Of a stretch of 64,000 nt of DNA, positions 38,443 through 48,758 are shown one piece after another (position 1 is the stretch's first letter; every line of letters begins with the position of its first letter). The notes under the pieces are model-generated. The model saw only the letters and a list, made by a program, of their open reading frames with translations. It was not told the origin of the DNA and searched no databases. A program made the position numbers and the translations under genes. Source of the stretch: Caryophanales bacterium (lineage in GTDB: Bacteria > Bacillota > Bacilli > Exiguobacteriales > Exiguobacteriaceae); NCBI GenBank assembly GCA_902362975.1, contig CABIYO010000011.1:1-64000 (forward strand). Direction: 5' to 3'.

Positions 38443-39606
38443 ATGGGTCCACAATTACTCACTACAATCGAACAGATTGCCAAAGAAAAAGGAATCGACA
38501 AAAATATCATTATCGATGCACTCGAACAAGCGCTCATTTCTGCGTATCGTCGCAACGTGGCGAACCCGAACGAGCACGTGAAAGTCGAGTTTGATCAGGT
38601 GACGGGGGATATCCGTGTCTATGCACTGTTAGAAGTCGTAGAGCGCCTCACGCAACCGGACCAACAGCTCTCACTCGAAGAAGCACATGAAATCGATCCG
38701 AACTATGAGCTCGGTGATTTCCATAAAGAAGAAGTCACTCCGAGTGATTTCGGACGCGTCGCGGCGATGACAGCTAAACAAGTCGTCACACAGAAGATGC
38801 GTGAAGCGGAGCGCGAGCGCATCTACAACCACTTCGCTGACAAAGAAGACGAAATCATGACAGGAATCGTGGAGCGTTTCGACCCACGCAACCTATATAT
38901 CGGTCTCGAGAACAACATCGAAGCCGTATTGACACCGAATGAACAGATGCCGAACGAGTCATATCAAATCCATGACCGCATCAAAGTATACGTGACAAAA
39001 GTAGATTCAACGACGAAAGGTTCAGGTGCTGCGATTCAAGTTTCGCGTACGCATCCGGGACTTTTGCGCCGTTTGTTCGAACTCGAAGTTCCTGAGATTT
39101 CAAACGGGACAGTCGACGTGATGTCAGTATCGCGTGAAGCGGGTGACCGTTCGAAAATCGCTGTACACTCGGATATCGTCGACCCGGTCGGCGCATGCGT
39201 CGGACCGAAAGGACAACGTGTTCAAACGATCGTCGACGAATTGAACGGCGAGAAAATTGATATCGTCCGCTGGTCTGCAGACCCGAAAGAGTTCGTTCGT
39301 AACGCACTCAGCCCGGCTCAGGTCGTTGCGGTATATGTCAACGAGCCAGCAAAATCGACGACAGTCGTCGTACCGGACTATCAATTGTCACTCGCAATCG
39401 GGAAACGTGGTCAAAACGCCCGTCTCGCTGCGAAATTGACAGGATGGAAAATCGATATCAAGAGTGAAACGGACGCCGAAGCACTCGATTTGTTCGATAC
39501 GTTCGCTGAAAAAGTTGAATCAGAACCAGAAATTGTTCAAAATGAAGTAGAACAAGACTTATCAGATGCTACAGTTGAAACGACTGCGGTGAAAGAAGAG
39601 GAATGA
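38443..39606 (+). CDS. nusA: Transcription termination/antitermination factor NusA
   Basis: A 387-residue RNA polymerase-binding factor. N-terminal domain (to about 130), S1 domain (about 133-200), then KH1 and KH2 with VGACVGPKGQRVQTIVDEL and SLAIGKRGQNARLAAKLTG. It ends with a Glu-rich tail; there are no C-terminal acidic repeats, as usual in Firmicutes. The stop overlaps the rnpM start. Confidence 0.97.
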   Translation: MGPQLLTTIEQIAKEKGIDKNIIIDALEQALISAYRRNVANPNEHVKVEFDQVTGDIRVYALLEVVERLTQPDQQLSLEEAHEIDPNYELGDFHKEEVTPSDFGRVAAMTAKQVVTQKMREAERERIYNHFADKEDEIMTGIVERFDPRNLYIGLENNIEAVLTPNEQMPNESYQIHDRIKVYVTKVDSTTKGSGAAIQVSRTHPGLLRRLFELEVPEISNGTVDVMSVSREAGDRSKIAVHSDIVDPVGACVGPKGQRVQTIVDELNGEKIDIVRWSADPKEFVRNALSPAQVVAVYVNEPAKSTTVVVPDYQLSLAIGKRGQNARLAAKLTGWKIDIKSETDAEALDLFDTFAEKVESEPEIVQNEVEQDLSDATVETTAVKEEE

Positions 39607-39878
39607 CCATGAAGCAAAAGAAACTTCCTTTGCGTAAGTGTGTGGTCACACAGGAAATGCTCCCGAAAAAAGAATTGATTCGTGTCGTTCGGACGCCTGA
39701 AGGTGACGTGGTCATCGATCAGACGGGTAAAGTGAACGGTCGTGGTGCTTACTTATCAAAAGATATCGAAGTCGTTCGTCAAGCAGAGAAAAAACGGACG
39801 CTCGACCATCACTTGAAAGTAAAGACGAGCGACGACTTGTATGAACAGTTGAAAGCTGTCGTAGGTGGCGAATCATGA
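39603..39878 (+). CDS. rnpM: YlxR/RnpM family RNA-binding protein
   Basis: A 91-residue basic protein of the YlxR family; the B. subtilis member binds RNase P RNA and modulates the enzyme. The family block [20 protein letters not shown] and the GRGAYLSKD loop are present. ATG 39603 overlaps the nusA TGA; a second ATG at 39609 is possible. The stop overlaps the next gene. Confidence 0.9.
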   Translation: MTMKQKKLPLRKCVVTQEMLPKKELIRVVRTPEGDVVIDQTGKVNGRGAYLSKDIEVVRQAEKKRTLDHHLKVKTSDDLYEQLKAVVGGES

Positions 39879-40171
39879 GCCAGTGGGAATCATTGTTAGG
39901 CCTTGCTGCTCGAGCGAGGAAAGTAACGATGGGAGAAGAGTTTGTATTAAAGGATGTACGAGCGGGTCGTGCCAAGCTCGTCATTCTAGCCGGAGATGCA
40001 GGTGCCTCGACGAAAAAACGAGTCACTGACAAATGTGCGTCTTATCAAGTGCCCTTGATTGAAGTGAGCGATCGCTATACAATCGGGGCCGCACTCGGTA
40101 AAGACATGCGTGTCGTCGTATCGGTGACAGAATCCGGATTTGCAAACAAGCTTAAGCAACTTCTCTCTTAA
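39875..40171 (+). CDS. ylxQ: L7Ae/L30e-family ribosomal protein (YlxQ)
   Basis: A 98-residue kink-turn-binding protein of the L7Ae family, found between ylxR and infB in Bacillales. It contains the [20 protein letters not shown] start and the [11 protein letters not shown] loop. Its cellular target is not well defined. Overlaps rnpM by 4 bases. Confidence 0.9.
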   Translation: MSQWESLLGLAARARKVTMGEEFVLKDVRAGRAKLVILAGDAGASTKKRVTDKCASYQVPLIEVSDRYTIGAALGKDMRVVVSVTESGFANKLKQLLS

Positions 40172-40192
40172 CTATTAACGGAGGTGGATGCT

Positions 40193-42400
40193 TTGGGAAA
40201 ACGCGTCTATGAATTTGCAAAAGAACAGAATGTAACGAGTAAACAAGTCATTACTCAATTAGAAAAATTGAACAAACCGGTGAAAAACCATATGGCCGTC
40301 CTCGATGAGGAAACGGTAAAACAATTGGACCGTGTGTTCAATCCTGAAAAGTATCGTGCTGAAAAACAAGCGGAAGCGAAAGCGACCTCAACATCGAATG
40401 AGCCGAAGCAAGAGAAAAAAGAAGCACAAGCGTCACGTCCACAAGCGGGACAACAAAACCGTGGCGGTCAAAACAACCGCGGTGGACAAAATCGTAACGA
40501 TAACCGTAACAACGACCCACGCAATAGAAAACGTGGAAAAGGGAAAGGCAAAGGCAAGCCGGTAAAAGCAGCTGTGCCACAAGAAGCCGATCCAAACTCG
40601 AAGACGAGTCAGCGTAAAGCGGCACGTCTTGCGCAAGAAGCGGAGATGGGCAACGTCATCAAGTATGACGATGTACTGAGCGTATCTGACCTTGCTTCTA
40701 AAATGAACAAAAAGCCAAACGAAATCATCATGAAGTTAATGGGTCTCGGTGTCATGGCAACCATCAACCAAACGCTTGATGATGAAACGGTTGAATTACT
40801 CGCTGCAGAATTCGGCTTTGAGGTTGAAAAAGAAGTTGTTATCGATGAGACAGACTTTGAAACAGTTGAGATCGACTTCTCACAATATGAACTCGAAGAA
40901 CGTCCAGCTGTCGTTACCATCATGGGTCACGTCGACCACGGGAAAACGACACTTCTCGACTCGATTCGTAACACGAAAGTCGTCGCAGGAGAAGCGGGTG
41001 GAATCACGCAGCACATCGGTGCTTACCAAGTTGAAGTCAACGATAAGAAAATCACATTCCTCGATACACCAGGTCACGCGGCCTTTACGACGATGCGTGC
41101 CCGCGGTGCGGAAGTGACAGATATCGCGATCATCGTCGTTGCGGCTGACGATGGCGTCATGCCACAAACAGAGGAAGCAATCTCGCACGCCAAGGCGGCG
41201 AACGTTCCAATCATCGTGGCAGTTAACAAGATGGACAAAGAAGGGGCGAACCCTGACCGTGTCAAACAAGAGTTGACAGAGTTCGGTCTCATCCCTGAGG
41301 AGTGGGGCGGCGAAACGATTTTCGTTCCGATTTCTGCCATTAAAGGCGAAGGGATCGATGAATTGCTCGAGATGATCCTTCTCGTATCTGAAGTCGAAGA
41401 ATACAAATCGACACCAGACATGCCAGCTCGTGGTTCAGTCATCGAGGCGAAGCTCGACAAAGGACGTGGACCGGTCGCGACACTTCTTGTTCAACACGGT
41501 ACACTTCGTATCGGGGACTCAATCGTCGTCGGTAGCACGTTCGGTCGTGTCCGTGCGATGGTCAACGATATCGGTCGCCGTGTGAAACAAGTCGGACCAT
41601 CTACACCGATTGAAATCACTGGTTTGAACGACGTTCCACAAGCGGGTGACCAGTTCATCGTCTTCGAAGATGAGAAGAAAGCACGTGCAATCGGGGAGAA
41701 ACGCTACCAACGTTACCTCGAGTCACAGCGTCGTGAGTCGGCGAAAGTAAGTCTTGATGACTTGTTTAGCCGCATTCAAGAAGGTGAAGTGAAAGACTTG
41801 AACGTCATCATCAAAGCTGACGTTCAAGGATCAGCTGAAGCATTGGCTGGTTCACTCCGCAAGATTGATGTCGAAGGCGTCAAAGTCAACATCGTGCACC
41901 AAGGGGTCGGTGCGATCACAGAAGGTGACGTCATCCTCGCGTCAGCTGCGAATGCCGTCATCATCGGATTCAACGTCCGTCCTGACGGAAACGCACGTTC
42001 AATGGCAGAACAAGAGAACGTTGAAATGCGTCTCCACCGCATCATCTACAACGCAATCGAAGAAATCGAGAGCGCGATGAAAGGGATGCTTGACCCAGAG
42101 TTCGTGGAAGAAATCACAGGTCAAGCCGAAGTCCGTGACGTCTTCAAAGTATCGAAAGTCGGCGCGATTGCAGGTTGTTATGTGACAGAAGGTAAAATCA
42201 CACGTGACGCCGGTGTCCGTGTCATTCGTAACGGGATCGTGATCTATGAAGGAAAACTCGATACACTTCGCCGTTTCAAAGATGACGTGAAAGAAGTGGC
42301 GGCTGGTTATGAGTGTGGGATCAAAGTAGAAAAATTTGATGACATCAAAGTGGGCGATGTCATTGAAGCGTTCGTCATGAAAGAAGTCGAACGTAAATAA
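40193..42400 (+). CDS. infB: Translation initiation factor IF-2
   Basis: About 735 residues. The N-terminal IF2N module ([15 protein letters not shown]) is followed by a low-complexity linker rich in Gly, Gln, Asn and Arg (about 65-130) and a second IF2N module. The G domain has [15 protein letters not shown] (about residue 245), DTPGH and NKMD, followed by domains II, III and IV. GTG 40184 is in frame, but TTG 40193 lies 8 bases after GGAGGTG and fits homologues. Confidence 0.97.
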   Translation: MGKRVYEFAKEQNVTSKQVITQLEKLNKPVKNHMAVLDEETVKQLDRVFNPEKYRAEKQAEAKATSTSNEPKQEKKEAQASRPQAGQQNRGGQNNRGGQNRNDNRNNDPRNRKRGKGKGKGKPVKAAVPQEADPNSKTSQRKAARLAQEAEMGNVIKYDDVLSVSDLASKMNKKPNEIIMKLMGLGVMATINQTLDDETVELLAAEFGFEVEKEVVIDETDFETVEIDFSQYELEERPAVVTIMGHVDHGKTTLLDSIRNTKVVAGEAGGITQHIGAYQVEVNDKKITFLDTPGHAAFTTMRARGAEVTDIAIIVVAADDGVMPQTEEAISHAKAANVPIIVAVNKMDKEGANPDRVKQELTEFGLIPEEWGGETIFVPISAIKGEGIDELLEMILLVSEVEEYKSTPDMPARGSVIEAKLDKGRGPVATLLVQHGTLRIGDSIVVGSTFGRVRAMVNDIGRRVKQVGPSTPIEITGLNDVPQAGDQFIVFEDEKKARAIGEKRYQRYLESQRRESAKVSLDDLFSRIQEGEVKDLNVIIKADVQGSAEALAGSLRKIDVEGVKVNIVHQGVGAITEGDVILASAANAVIIGFNVRPDGNARSMAEQENVEMRLHRIIYNAIEEIESAMKGMLDPEFVEEITGQAEVRDVFKVSKVGAIAGCYVTEGKITRDAGVRVIRNGIVIYEGKLDTLRRFKDDVKEVAAGYECGIKVEKFDDIKVGDVIEAFVMKEVERK

Positions 42401-42418
42401 TGTGAGGAGGGATCACGT

Positions 42419-42766
42419 ATGAAAATTCGTGCCCAACGTGTTGCCGAGCAAATGCGTAAAGAAGTTACAGATGTCTTGTTACGGGAAGTCAGTGACCCGC
42501 GTACAAAAAACGCCACGATTACGAGCGTTGATGTGACGGGTGACTTACAACAAGCAACAATCTATTATACGGTGCTTGGTGATGAGGAAGATGTGAAAGC
42601 GGAAACGCAAGCAGGTCTCGAAAAGGCGAAAGGATTTATCCGTCGCGAAATCGGGAACCGCATCCGTCTTCGGAAAACACCAGAGATCTCGTTTGAATAC
42701 GATTCTTCAGTCGCATATGGTAGCCATATCGATTCGTTGATTCGTAATTTGAACAAAGATCAATAA
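42419..42766 (+). CDS. rbfA: Ribosome-binding factor A
   Basis: A 115-residue KH-fold protein for late 30S maturation. It starts [19 protein letters not shown] and contains [16 protein letters not shown]. Position after infB is conserved. GAGGAGGG precedes ATG 42419. Confidence 0.96.
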   Translation: MKIRAQRVAEQMRKEVTDVLLREVSDPRTKNATITSVDVTGDLQQATIYYTVLGDEEDVKAETQAGLEKAKGFIRREIGNRIRLRKTPEISFEYDSSVAYGSHIDSLIRNLNKDQ

Positions 42767-42771
42767 TTTGA

Positions 42772-42798
42772 AAGGGGAGACATCGTTCTCCCTTTTTT
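42772..42798 (+). terminator. Terminator between rbfA and truB
   Basis: GGGAGA / TCTCCC stem, extendable by A-T pairs (AAAGGGGAGA with TCTCCCTTTT), a CATCGT loop and six Ts. It ends the rimP-rbfA transcript at least partly. No clear promoter for truB is seen after it. Confidence 0.8.
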
Positions 42799-42814
42799 AT
42801 ATGGAGGGATGAAA

Positions 42815-43723
42815 TTGGAACCGAACGGAGTGCTCGTACTCGATAAAGACGCTGGCATGACGAGTCATGACTGTGTATTTAAATTACGAAAATTGTTCCA
42901 GACGAAAAAGGTTGGACACACGGGTACGCTTGACCCGGAAGTGACAGGCGTCCTACCCATCTGTTTAGGGCGCGCCACGAAACTGTCGCGTTTTATCACG
43001 AATGAAGGGAAACGTTACGTGGCTGAGGTGACGATTGGTACCGCCACGATGACCGAGGACGCGCATGGCGAGGTCGTCGCGCAGAAGTCAGTCACAGAGA
43101 ACGATTTGGACGAATCGCAGATTGACGAGGCGATGCGTCAATTGACGGGGATGATTGAACAAATCCCGCCGTACTACTCAGCGGTCAAAGTAAACGGGAA
43201 GAAGTTGTATGAGTATGCACGGAAAGGACAGACCGTCGAACGGCCTCGGCGTACGGTCGAGATTCATCGTCTGGAGCGGACAAGTGAATTGACATACGAA
43301 GGGGATGTCTGTCGCTTCCGAATGGAAATCGACTGTGGGAAAGGGACGTATATTCGAACGCTTGCTGTACAAATCGGGGAGAAGCTCGGTTACCCTGCCC
43401 ATATGAGCGAACTCAGACGCACGAGCTCAGGAACGTTTGAGGAAGAGAACGCGGTATCGCTCGAAACGTTACAGTCTCTTGAAACGGTTGAAGAACGATT
43501 GGCGCATGTGATACCACTCGAGGATGTCATCAAACGCTGGCCGGCAATTACGATTCCAAAGAATCGGGAGCATTATATTCGAAACGGTGGAAAGCTGAAC
43601 GGCGTTTCGCTCGAATTTGAGTTATTTACTGTCTATAATAAAGAAGGAATCCCTCTTGCTTTATATCGAAGACAAGAAGGAACGACAGACGCTACAGTCG
43701 AGGTCATGCTGGCTATCGACTAA
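42815..43723 (+). CDS. truB: tRNA pseudouridine-55 synthase TruB
   Basis: About 302 residues. The catalytic Asp is in GHTGTLDPEVTGVLPIC, and GRATKLSRF and the PPYYSAVKVNGKKLYEYAR block follow. ATG 42809 abuts GGAGGG, so TTG 42815 (LEPNGVLVLDK) is the better-spaced start. ribF follows after 16 bases, the usual arrangement. Confidence 0.95.
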   Translation: MEPNGVLVLDKDAGMTSHDCVFKLRKLFQTKKVGHTGTLDPEVTGVLPICLGRATKLSRFITNEGKRYVAEVTIGTATMTEDAHGEVVAQKSVTENDLDESQIDEAMRQLTGMIEQIPPYYSAVKVNGKKLYEYARKGQTVERPRRTVEIHRLERTSELTYEGDVCRFRMEIDCGKGTYIRTLAVQIGEKLGYPAHMSELRRTSSGTFEEENAVSLETLQSLETVEERLAHVIPLEDVIKRWPAITIPKNREHYIRNGGKLNGVSLEFELFTVYNKEGIPLALYRRQEGTTDATVEVMLAID

Positions 43724-43739
43724 GGGGGAAATTGACAGT

Positions 43740-44666
43740 ATGGAAACAAGACATCTCACTTATCCAGAAACACCGGACGTGTATCCGTCCGTCATGGTAC
43801 TCGGTTTCTTCGACGGTGTTCATAAAGGCCATCAAGCCGTAATCCATCACGCCAAGCGTGTGGCAGCAGAACACAACCTACCGGTGACGGTCGTCACGTT
43901 TGACCCGCATCCGAAACAAGTACTTTCAAATAAGTCAGATGCAGTGCGTTATATCACGCCGCTATCTAGAAAGCTGAAGCGCATTGAAGAACTAGGGGTT
44001 GAGCGTTGTCTTGTCTTAACGTTCACAAAGGAACTAGCGGGACTTTCTCCGCAGCAGTTTGTCGATGATTATTTGATTGGTGCCGGAGCCGTGCACGTGA
44101 CAGCTGGTTTTGATTACTCATATGGCAAGTTCGGAGAAGGGACGATGGAGACACTTCCGTATCACGCGCGTAACCAGTTCACGACGTCTGTCGTGACGGA
44201 ACAGACGATGGCCGGAGAAAAGGTGTCATCGACTCGAATCCGTAAGCTGCTGGCTGAAGGAAGTGTCGACGAAGCGCATGAGTTACTCGGTTCTCCGTAT
44301 GTCATTTGTGGAGAAGTCATTCACGGAGATGCCAGAGGACGCACCATCGGTTTTCCGACTGCGAATGTGTTGTTGGACGCTTCATACGTCATGCCACGAT
44401 TAGGTGTATACGCGACTCGAGTCACGCTCCCGGACGGACGGACGTTCCGTGCGATGACGAATGTTGGACGTCGTCCGACGTTTTATGAGACGGGATCGGT
44501 CTCGGTTGAAAGCCATCTCTTTGACTTCTCAGAGGATTTATATGGACAAGTCATCGAAATCGAGTGGATCCAATATGTTCGGAACGAGCGCGCGTTCGAC
44601 GGATTGGATGCATTGGTCGCTCAACTCAAAGAAGATGAGGTGGCAGTCCGCTCAATCCTAGCTTGA
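43740..44666 (+). CDS. ribF: Bifunctional riboflavin kinase/FAD synthetase
   Basis: About 308 residues. The N-terminal FAD synthetase domain has the nucleotidyltransferase motif [11 protein letters not shown], and the C-terminal flavokinase domain has [11 protein letters not shown]. It makes FMN and FAD from riboflavin and ATP. The frame is open from 43617 inside truB, but ATG 43740 after AAGGGGGAAATT is the true start by homology. The stop TGA is part of the -35 box of the rpsO promoter. Confidence 0.96.
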   Translation: METRHLTYPETPDVYPSVMVLGFFDGVHKGHQAVIHHAKRVAAEHNLPVTVVTFDPHPKQVLSNKSDAVRYITPLSRKLKRIEELGVERCLVLTFTKELAGLSPQQFVDDYLIGAGAVHVTAGFDYSYGKFGEGTMETLPYHARNQFTTSVVTEQTMAGEKVSSTRIRKLLAEGSVDEAHELLGSPYVICGEVIHGDARGRTIGFPTANVLLDASYVMPRLGVYATRVTLPDGRTFRAMTNVGRRPTFYETGSVSVESHLFDFSEDLYGQVIEIEWIQYVRNERAFDGLDALVAQLKEDEVAVRSILA

Positions 44667-44691
44667 CTTTAAAGAGCGGGTACGCTATCCT
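44663..44691 (+). promoter_or_regulatory. SigA-type promoter of rpsO
   Basis: TTGACT at 44663-44668, a 17-base spacer and TATCCT at 44686-44691. The -35 box contains the ribF stop codon. Predicted transcript start is near 44698. Confidence 0.75.
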
Positions 44692-44697
44692 TGTCAA

Positions 44698-44775
44698 GTA
44701 CGCAAAGTACACCGCTTCGCTTGGCTGGTCGATTCACCAACGCCGGCTCGGCAACGCGGCAATTTTTCATTAAAT
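44698..44775 (+). promoter_or_regulatory. Candidate S15-binding leader of rpsO
   Basis: The leader can form a junction: CCGC (44712-44715) with GCGG (44756-44759) closing a hairpin GGC-TGGT / ACCA-AC-GCC (44723-44744) and a small CCG-GCT-CGG hairpin. GTAC/GTAC pairing lies just upstream. Three-way-junction leaders that bind S15 are known from Firmicutes. The fold here is drawn by eye and two stems share bases, so it is a candidate only. Confidence 0.45.
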
Positions 44776-44790
44776 GGAGGTGGAGAGGCA

Positions 44791-45060
44791 ATGGCACTCT
44801 CAAAAGAACGTAAAAACGAAATTATCGCGGAATTCGCGACAAAACAAGGTGACACAGGTTCACCAGAAGTACAAGTGGCTGTGTTGACTGAACAAATTAA
44901 CACATTGAACGACCACCTTCGTACACACAAGAAAGACCACCACTCACGTCGCGGTCTCTTGAAAATGGTTGGACGTCGTCGTAACTTGCTTACGTACCTT
45001 CGTAACAAGGACGTTACACGTTACCGTGAATTGATTCAACGCCTTGGTCTCCGTCGTTAA
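44791..45060 (+). CDS. rpsO: 30S ribosomal protein S15
   Basis: An 89-residue primary 16S rRNA-binding protein. It starts [20 protein letters not shown] and holds the rRNA-binding blocks [17 protein letters not shown] and [19 protein letters not shown] precedes ATG 44791. Codon use is highly biased. Followed by a strong terminator. Confidence 0.98.
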   Translation: MALSKERKNEIIAEFATKQGDTGSPEVQVAVLTEQINTLNDHLRTHKKDHHSRRGLLKMVGRRRNLLTYLRNKDVTRYRELIQRLGLRR

Positions 45061-45076
45061 TCGATTGAGACTGTTT

Positions 45077-45116
45077 AACGGGCTGGGACAACGTCCTAGT
45101 CCGTTTCTTCTTTTTT
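45077..45116 (+). terminator. Intrinsic terminator after rpsO
   Basis: A 13-bp stem AACGGGCTGGGAC / GTCCTAGTCCGTT (two G-T pairs) with an AAC loop, followed by a long T-rich tract. Confidence 0.9.
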
Positions 45117-45128
45117 AAGGAAAATGAT

Positions 45129-45157
45129 TAGACATTCGTTGGAATGAGTTACATAAT
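45129..45157 (+). promoter_or_regulatory. SigA-type promoter of pnp
   Basis: TAGACA at 45129-45134, a 17-base spacer and CATAAT at 45152-45157; each box has one mismatch to consensus. The start of transcription would be about 25 bases before the pnp start. Confidence 0.6.
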
Positions 45158-45188
45158 AAACTAGATAAGGTTTGAGAGGAGAATGTAC

Positions 45189-47405
45189 ATGTTAGGTACG
45201 AAACAAGTATTCTCTACAGAGTGGGGCGGACGCCCATTATCTGTAGAGGTCGGCCAACTTGCGAAGCAAGCAAACGGTTCGGCACTCGTGCGTTATGGAG
45301 ATACGGTTGTCCTTGCGACAGTGACGGCTTCAAAAGCACCAAAAGATTTAGACTTCTTCCCGTTGACGGTCAACTATGAGGAGAAACTTTACTCGGTCGG
45401 TAAAATTCCAGGTGGTTTCCTTCGCCGTGAAGGTCGCCCAGGTGAAAATGCGATTTTGACATCACGTCTCATCGACCGCCCGATTCGTCCGCTCTTCCCA
45501 GACGGATTCCGTCATGACATCCAAGTCCTGATTTACGTCATGTCAAACGATCCAGATTGCTCGGCTGAAATGGCGGGTATGCTTGGAACGTCGATAGCGC
45601 TCTCGATTTCTGACGTACCGTTTGACGGTCCAATCGCTGGCGTGACAGTCGGACGTGTGGATGGCGAATTCGTCATCAACCCGACGGCGGCTCAGTTGGA
45701 GAAAACGGACCTTGAACTTCAAGTTGCAGGGACATCGACAGCCGTCAATATGGTTGAAGCAGGTGCGAACGAAGTGTCTGAGGACGTCATGCTCGAGTCG
45801 ATCTTGTTTGGACATGAGGAAATCAAACGTTTGATTGCATTCCAACAAGAAATCGTAGAAGCCGTCGGAAAACCAAAATTCGAATACACGGTCTCGAAAT
45901 ACGATGAGACACTTACTGCTGAACTCGAAGTAGCCCGTCCTGAAATCGTAGAAGCGGTTCAAGTGGAAGAGAAACACGCTCGTGATGAAGCCATCAACGA
46001 AGTAATTGCGAAGTATGTCGCAATGTATGAAGCACGTTTTGCGGATGAGCCTTCAAAACTCGGCGAAGTTTCAGGCATCTTGAACAAGTTCGTCAAAGAT
46101 GAAGTCCGTCGCCTGATCACGGTCGAAAAAGTCCGTCCAGACGGACGTCGTCCAGACGTGATTCGTCCGCTCGCATCAGAAGTCGGATTACTCCCACGTG
46201 CACACGGTGTCGGTCTCTTCACACGAGGCCAAACACAAGTCATGTCTGTTGCGACGCTCGGTGTTATCGGAGACGCACAAATCATCGATGGAATCGGTCT
46301 TGAAGAGAACAAGCGCTTTATGCACCACTACAACTTCCCGCCGTTCTCTGTCGGTGAAGCTCGTCCGGTCCGTGCGCCAGGTCGTCGTGAGATTGGTCAC
46401 GGAGCACTCGGTGAGCGTGCGCTTCTTCCAATCATTCCGAAAGAAGCAGACTTCCCATACACGATTCGTCTCGTTTCGGAAGTACTCGAATCAAACGGTT
46501 CAAGTTCACAAGCTTCGATTTGTGGGTCGACACTCGCATTGATGGATGCAGGTGTGCCAATCAAAGCGCCAGTCGCCGGGATTGCCATGGGTCTTATCAT
46601 GGAAGGTGAACACTACACGGTCTTGACAGATATTCAAGGACTTGAAGACCACCTTGGGGATATGGACTTCAAAGTAGCTGGGACGAAAGACGGGATCACC
46701 GCCCTTCAAATGGATATCAAGATTGCCGGAATCACGCGTGAAATTCTAGAAGAAGCGCTTGAACAGGCACGTGTCGGTCGTTTACACATCCTTGACCACA
46801 TGCTTGAGACGTTAGATGCTCCACGTACACAATTGTCGAAATATGCACCGAAGATTGTGACGATGACAATCAATCCAGATAAGATCCGCGACGTCATCGG
46901 ACCAGGCGGTAAGATGATCAATAGCATCATCGACCAAACGGGCGTCAAAATTGACATCGAACAAGATGGTACGGTCTTCATCGCCTCGACGGACCAAGAA
47001 GGAATCGATCTTGCTATGTCAATGATTGGTGACATCGTCCGTGAAGTCGCCGTCGGTGAAGTATACGATGCTACCATACGTCGCATCGAGAAATTCGGCG
47101 CGTTCGTTGAGTTATTCAAAGGGAAAGATGCGCTCGTACACGTATCCGAATTCAGCCTTGAGCGTGTCGCGAACGTCGAGGATGTTGTGAAGCTTGGCGA
47201 TTCGATTCAAGTCAAAGTCACTGAAATCGATGACAAAGGTCGTGTCAACGCATCACGAAAAGCGCTCATCTTAGAGGGGTTGTCTCCTGAAGAGCGTGAG
47301 GCATACGAAGCGAAACGGAAGGCAGCACGTGAAAGCCGCCCACCTCGCGATAGCCGTCCGCCACGTCGTGACGGGGACCGTCGTCCACCGCGCTCGACAA
47401 ATTAA
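45189..47405 (+). CDS. pnp: Polynucleotide phosphorylase
   Basis: About 738 residues. This phosphorolytic 3'-5' exoribonuclease has two RNase PH domains ([16 protein letters not shown] opens the second), then KH ([21 protein letters not shown]) and S1 ([19 protein letters not shown]) domains. The C-terminal 30 residues are Arg/Pro-rich ([14 protein letters not shown]). ATG 45183 abuts GAGAGGAG; ATG 45189 is better spaced. A terminator follows. Confidence 0.97.
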   Translation: MLGTKQVFSTEWGGRPLSVEVGQLAKQANGSALVRYGDTVVLATVTASKAPKDLDFFPLTVNYEEKLYSVGKIPGGFLRREGRPGENAILTSRLIDRPIRPLFPDGFRHDIQVLIYVMSNDPDCSAEMAGMLGTSIALSISDVPFDGPIAGVTVGRVDGEFVINPTAAQLEKTDLELQVAGTSTAVNMVEAGANEVSEDVMLESILFGHEEIKRLIAFQQEIVEAVGKPKFEYTVSKYDETLTAELEVARPEIVEAVQVEEKHARDEAINEVIAKYVAMYEARFADEPSKLGEVSGILNKFVKDEVRRLITVEKVRPDGRRPDVIRPLASEVGLLPRAHGVGLFTRGQTQVMSVATLGVIGDAQIIDGIGLEENKRFMHHYNFPPFSVGEARPVRAPGRREIGHGALGERALLPIIPKEADFPYTIRLVSEVLESNGSSSQASICGSTLALMDAGVPIKAPVAGIAMGLIMEGEHYTVLTDIQGLEDHLGDMDFKVAGTKDGITALQMDIKIAGITREILEEALEQARVGRLHILDHMLETLDAPRTQLSKYAPKIVTMTINPDKIRDVIGPGGKMINSIIDQTGVKIDIEQDGTVFIASTDQEGIDLAMSMIGDIVREVAVGEVYDATIRRIEKFGAFVELFKGKDALVHVSEFSLERVANVEDVVKLGDSIQVKVTEIDDKGRVNASRKALILEGLSPEEREAYEAKRKAARESRPPRDSRPPRRDGDRRPPRSTN

Positions 47406-47412
47406 TTATTCT

Positions 47413-47441
47413 GGTCATCGTCTTGGTGCGATGGCCTTTTT
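47413..47441 (+). terminator. Terminator after pnp
   Basis: GGTCATCG / CGATGGCC stem (one G-T pair) with an 8-base loop and five Ts. Confidence 0.85.
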
Positions 47442-47456
47442 CATAGGAGTGAGAAT

Positions 47457-48674
47457 ATGGAATGGATGACATTAAAGAATGGTGTCCGCATCATCATCGA
47501 ACCAATCGAAGGTTCGCTTAGCACCTCGACCGGGGTATTCATTAAAGCAGGGACACGTACAGAGACGTTTGAGAACATTGGCATCAGTCATTTGATTGAA
47601 CATATGCTGTTCAAAGGGACCGCATCGAAAAGCGCGAAAGAGATTGCTTCCTTTTTCGATGAGCTCGGTGGAAGCGTCAATGCCTTCACCTCGAAAGACC
47701 ATACATGCTTTTACGTGAAGACGCTCGATGAACACGCGGTCATGGCGCTCGACGTCCTGACAGATATGCTGTTTGAGTCGGTGCTCGATGCACAGGAGTT
47801 AGAAAAAGAAAAGCGTGTCGTTGTGGAAGAAATTAAAATGTATGAAGATACACCGGAAGATCTCGTTCACGAACTATTGGCCATTGCGGCGTATCGTGAT
47901 GATATCCTCGCCCAACCGATTCTAGGGACAGAGGAGAGTGTCAATCGATTGACGCGTGACCAACTCGTCGAATATTTACAGGAACAGTATACGGCCGAGC
48001 AGATTGTCGTCTCAATCGCAGGTCATGTTTCTGAAGAATTGATTGAGGCAGTAAAACGTAGGTTTGCCTACATCCCTTCTAGGGAATCGTCGAAAGAAAT
48101 CAATCGACCGGAACTGTTCCATGACACATTGACGAAACAAAAGGAAACGGAGCAAGCTCACCTCTGTTGGAACTACGAAGCGATTCCAGCGACGGACGAC
48201 CGTTTGCCTCATTTGGCATTGATGAACAACGCAATTGGCGCGACGATGTCTTCGCGTTTGTTCCAGTCCATCCGTGAAGAAGAGGGCTTGGCTTATTCCA
48301 TTTACTCCTATTACACGACGTTTTCAGATCACGGTACGTTTACCATTTACGTCGGTACGTCGCCGGAAACATTGGAACAAGTCGAAGTCATCCTAGAGAG
48401 AGAGATGAATCGACTTGTCGCCGACGGTTTGACTGCTGAGGAAGTAGACAAAGGCAAGCGACAATTGAAAGGATCGATCGCCCTTGGGAATGAAAGTTCG
48501 AGTGCCCGTATGAACCGGAACGGACGGAACTTGCTACTTCTCGACGAAGTCGAGCCGATAGAACAAGTGATTGCGAAAGTGGAACGGATTGAACGCGATG
48601 AAGTCAATGCATTGATTCGTGAGGTGTTGAGCCATCGCCCAGCGAAGTCATATGTCATCCCAAACGAAGCGTGA
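47457..48674 (+). CDS. ymxG: M16-family zinc protease (YmxG/MlpA type)
   Basis: A 405-residue processing-peptidase-like protein. The inverted zinc motif HLIEH is at residues 45-49, and the third ligand lies in VVEEIKMYEDTPEDL (about 123). The second M16 half begins near residue 170. B. subtilis has ymxG/mlpA downstream of pnp; there ylxY intervenes, here it does not. The substrate is unknown. ATG 47457 follows GGAGTGAG. Confidence 0.92.
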   Translation: MEWMTLKNGVRIIIEPIEGSLSTSTGVFIKAGTRTETFENIGISHLIEHMLFKGTASKSAKEIASFFDELGGSVNAFTSKDHTCFYVKTLDEHAVMALDVLTDMLFESVLDAQELEKEKRVVVEEIKMYEDTPEDLVHELLAIAAYRDDILAQPILGTEESVNRLTRDQLVEYLQEQYTAEQIVVSIAGHVSEELIEAVKRRFAYIPSRESSKEINRPELFHDTLTKQKETEQAHLCWNYEAIPATDDRLPHLALMNNAIGATMSSRLFQSIREEEGLAYSIYSYYTTFSDHGTFTIYVGTSPETLEQVEVILEREMNRLVADGLTAEEVDKGKRQLKGSIALGNESSSARMNRNGRNLLLLDEVEPIEQVIAKVERIERDEVNALIREVLSHRPAKSYVIPNEA

Positions 48675-48675
48675 C

Positions 48676-48704
48676 TTGAAACCGAATTGTAAGTTCTCTA
48701 CACT
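48676..48704 (+). promoter_or_regulatory. SigA-type promoter of murE
   Basis: TTGAAA at 48676-48681, exactly 17 bases, then TACACT at 48699-48704. It begins one base after the stop codon of the M16 protease gene. Confidence 0.65.
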
Positions 48705-48758
48705 GATTAAGAGGTATTCTTTAGTTTGGATAGGATACAGGTGAAAGAAGGGAAAGAC

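Noticed and set aside
43617..43739. Earlier start for ribF inside truB
   Set aside because: The extension is out-of-frame truB sequence; ATG 43740 follows a good ribosome-binding site and matches the family.
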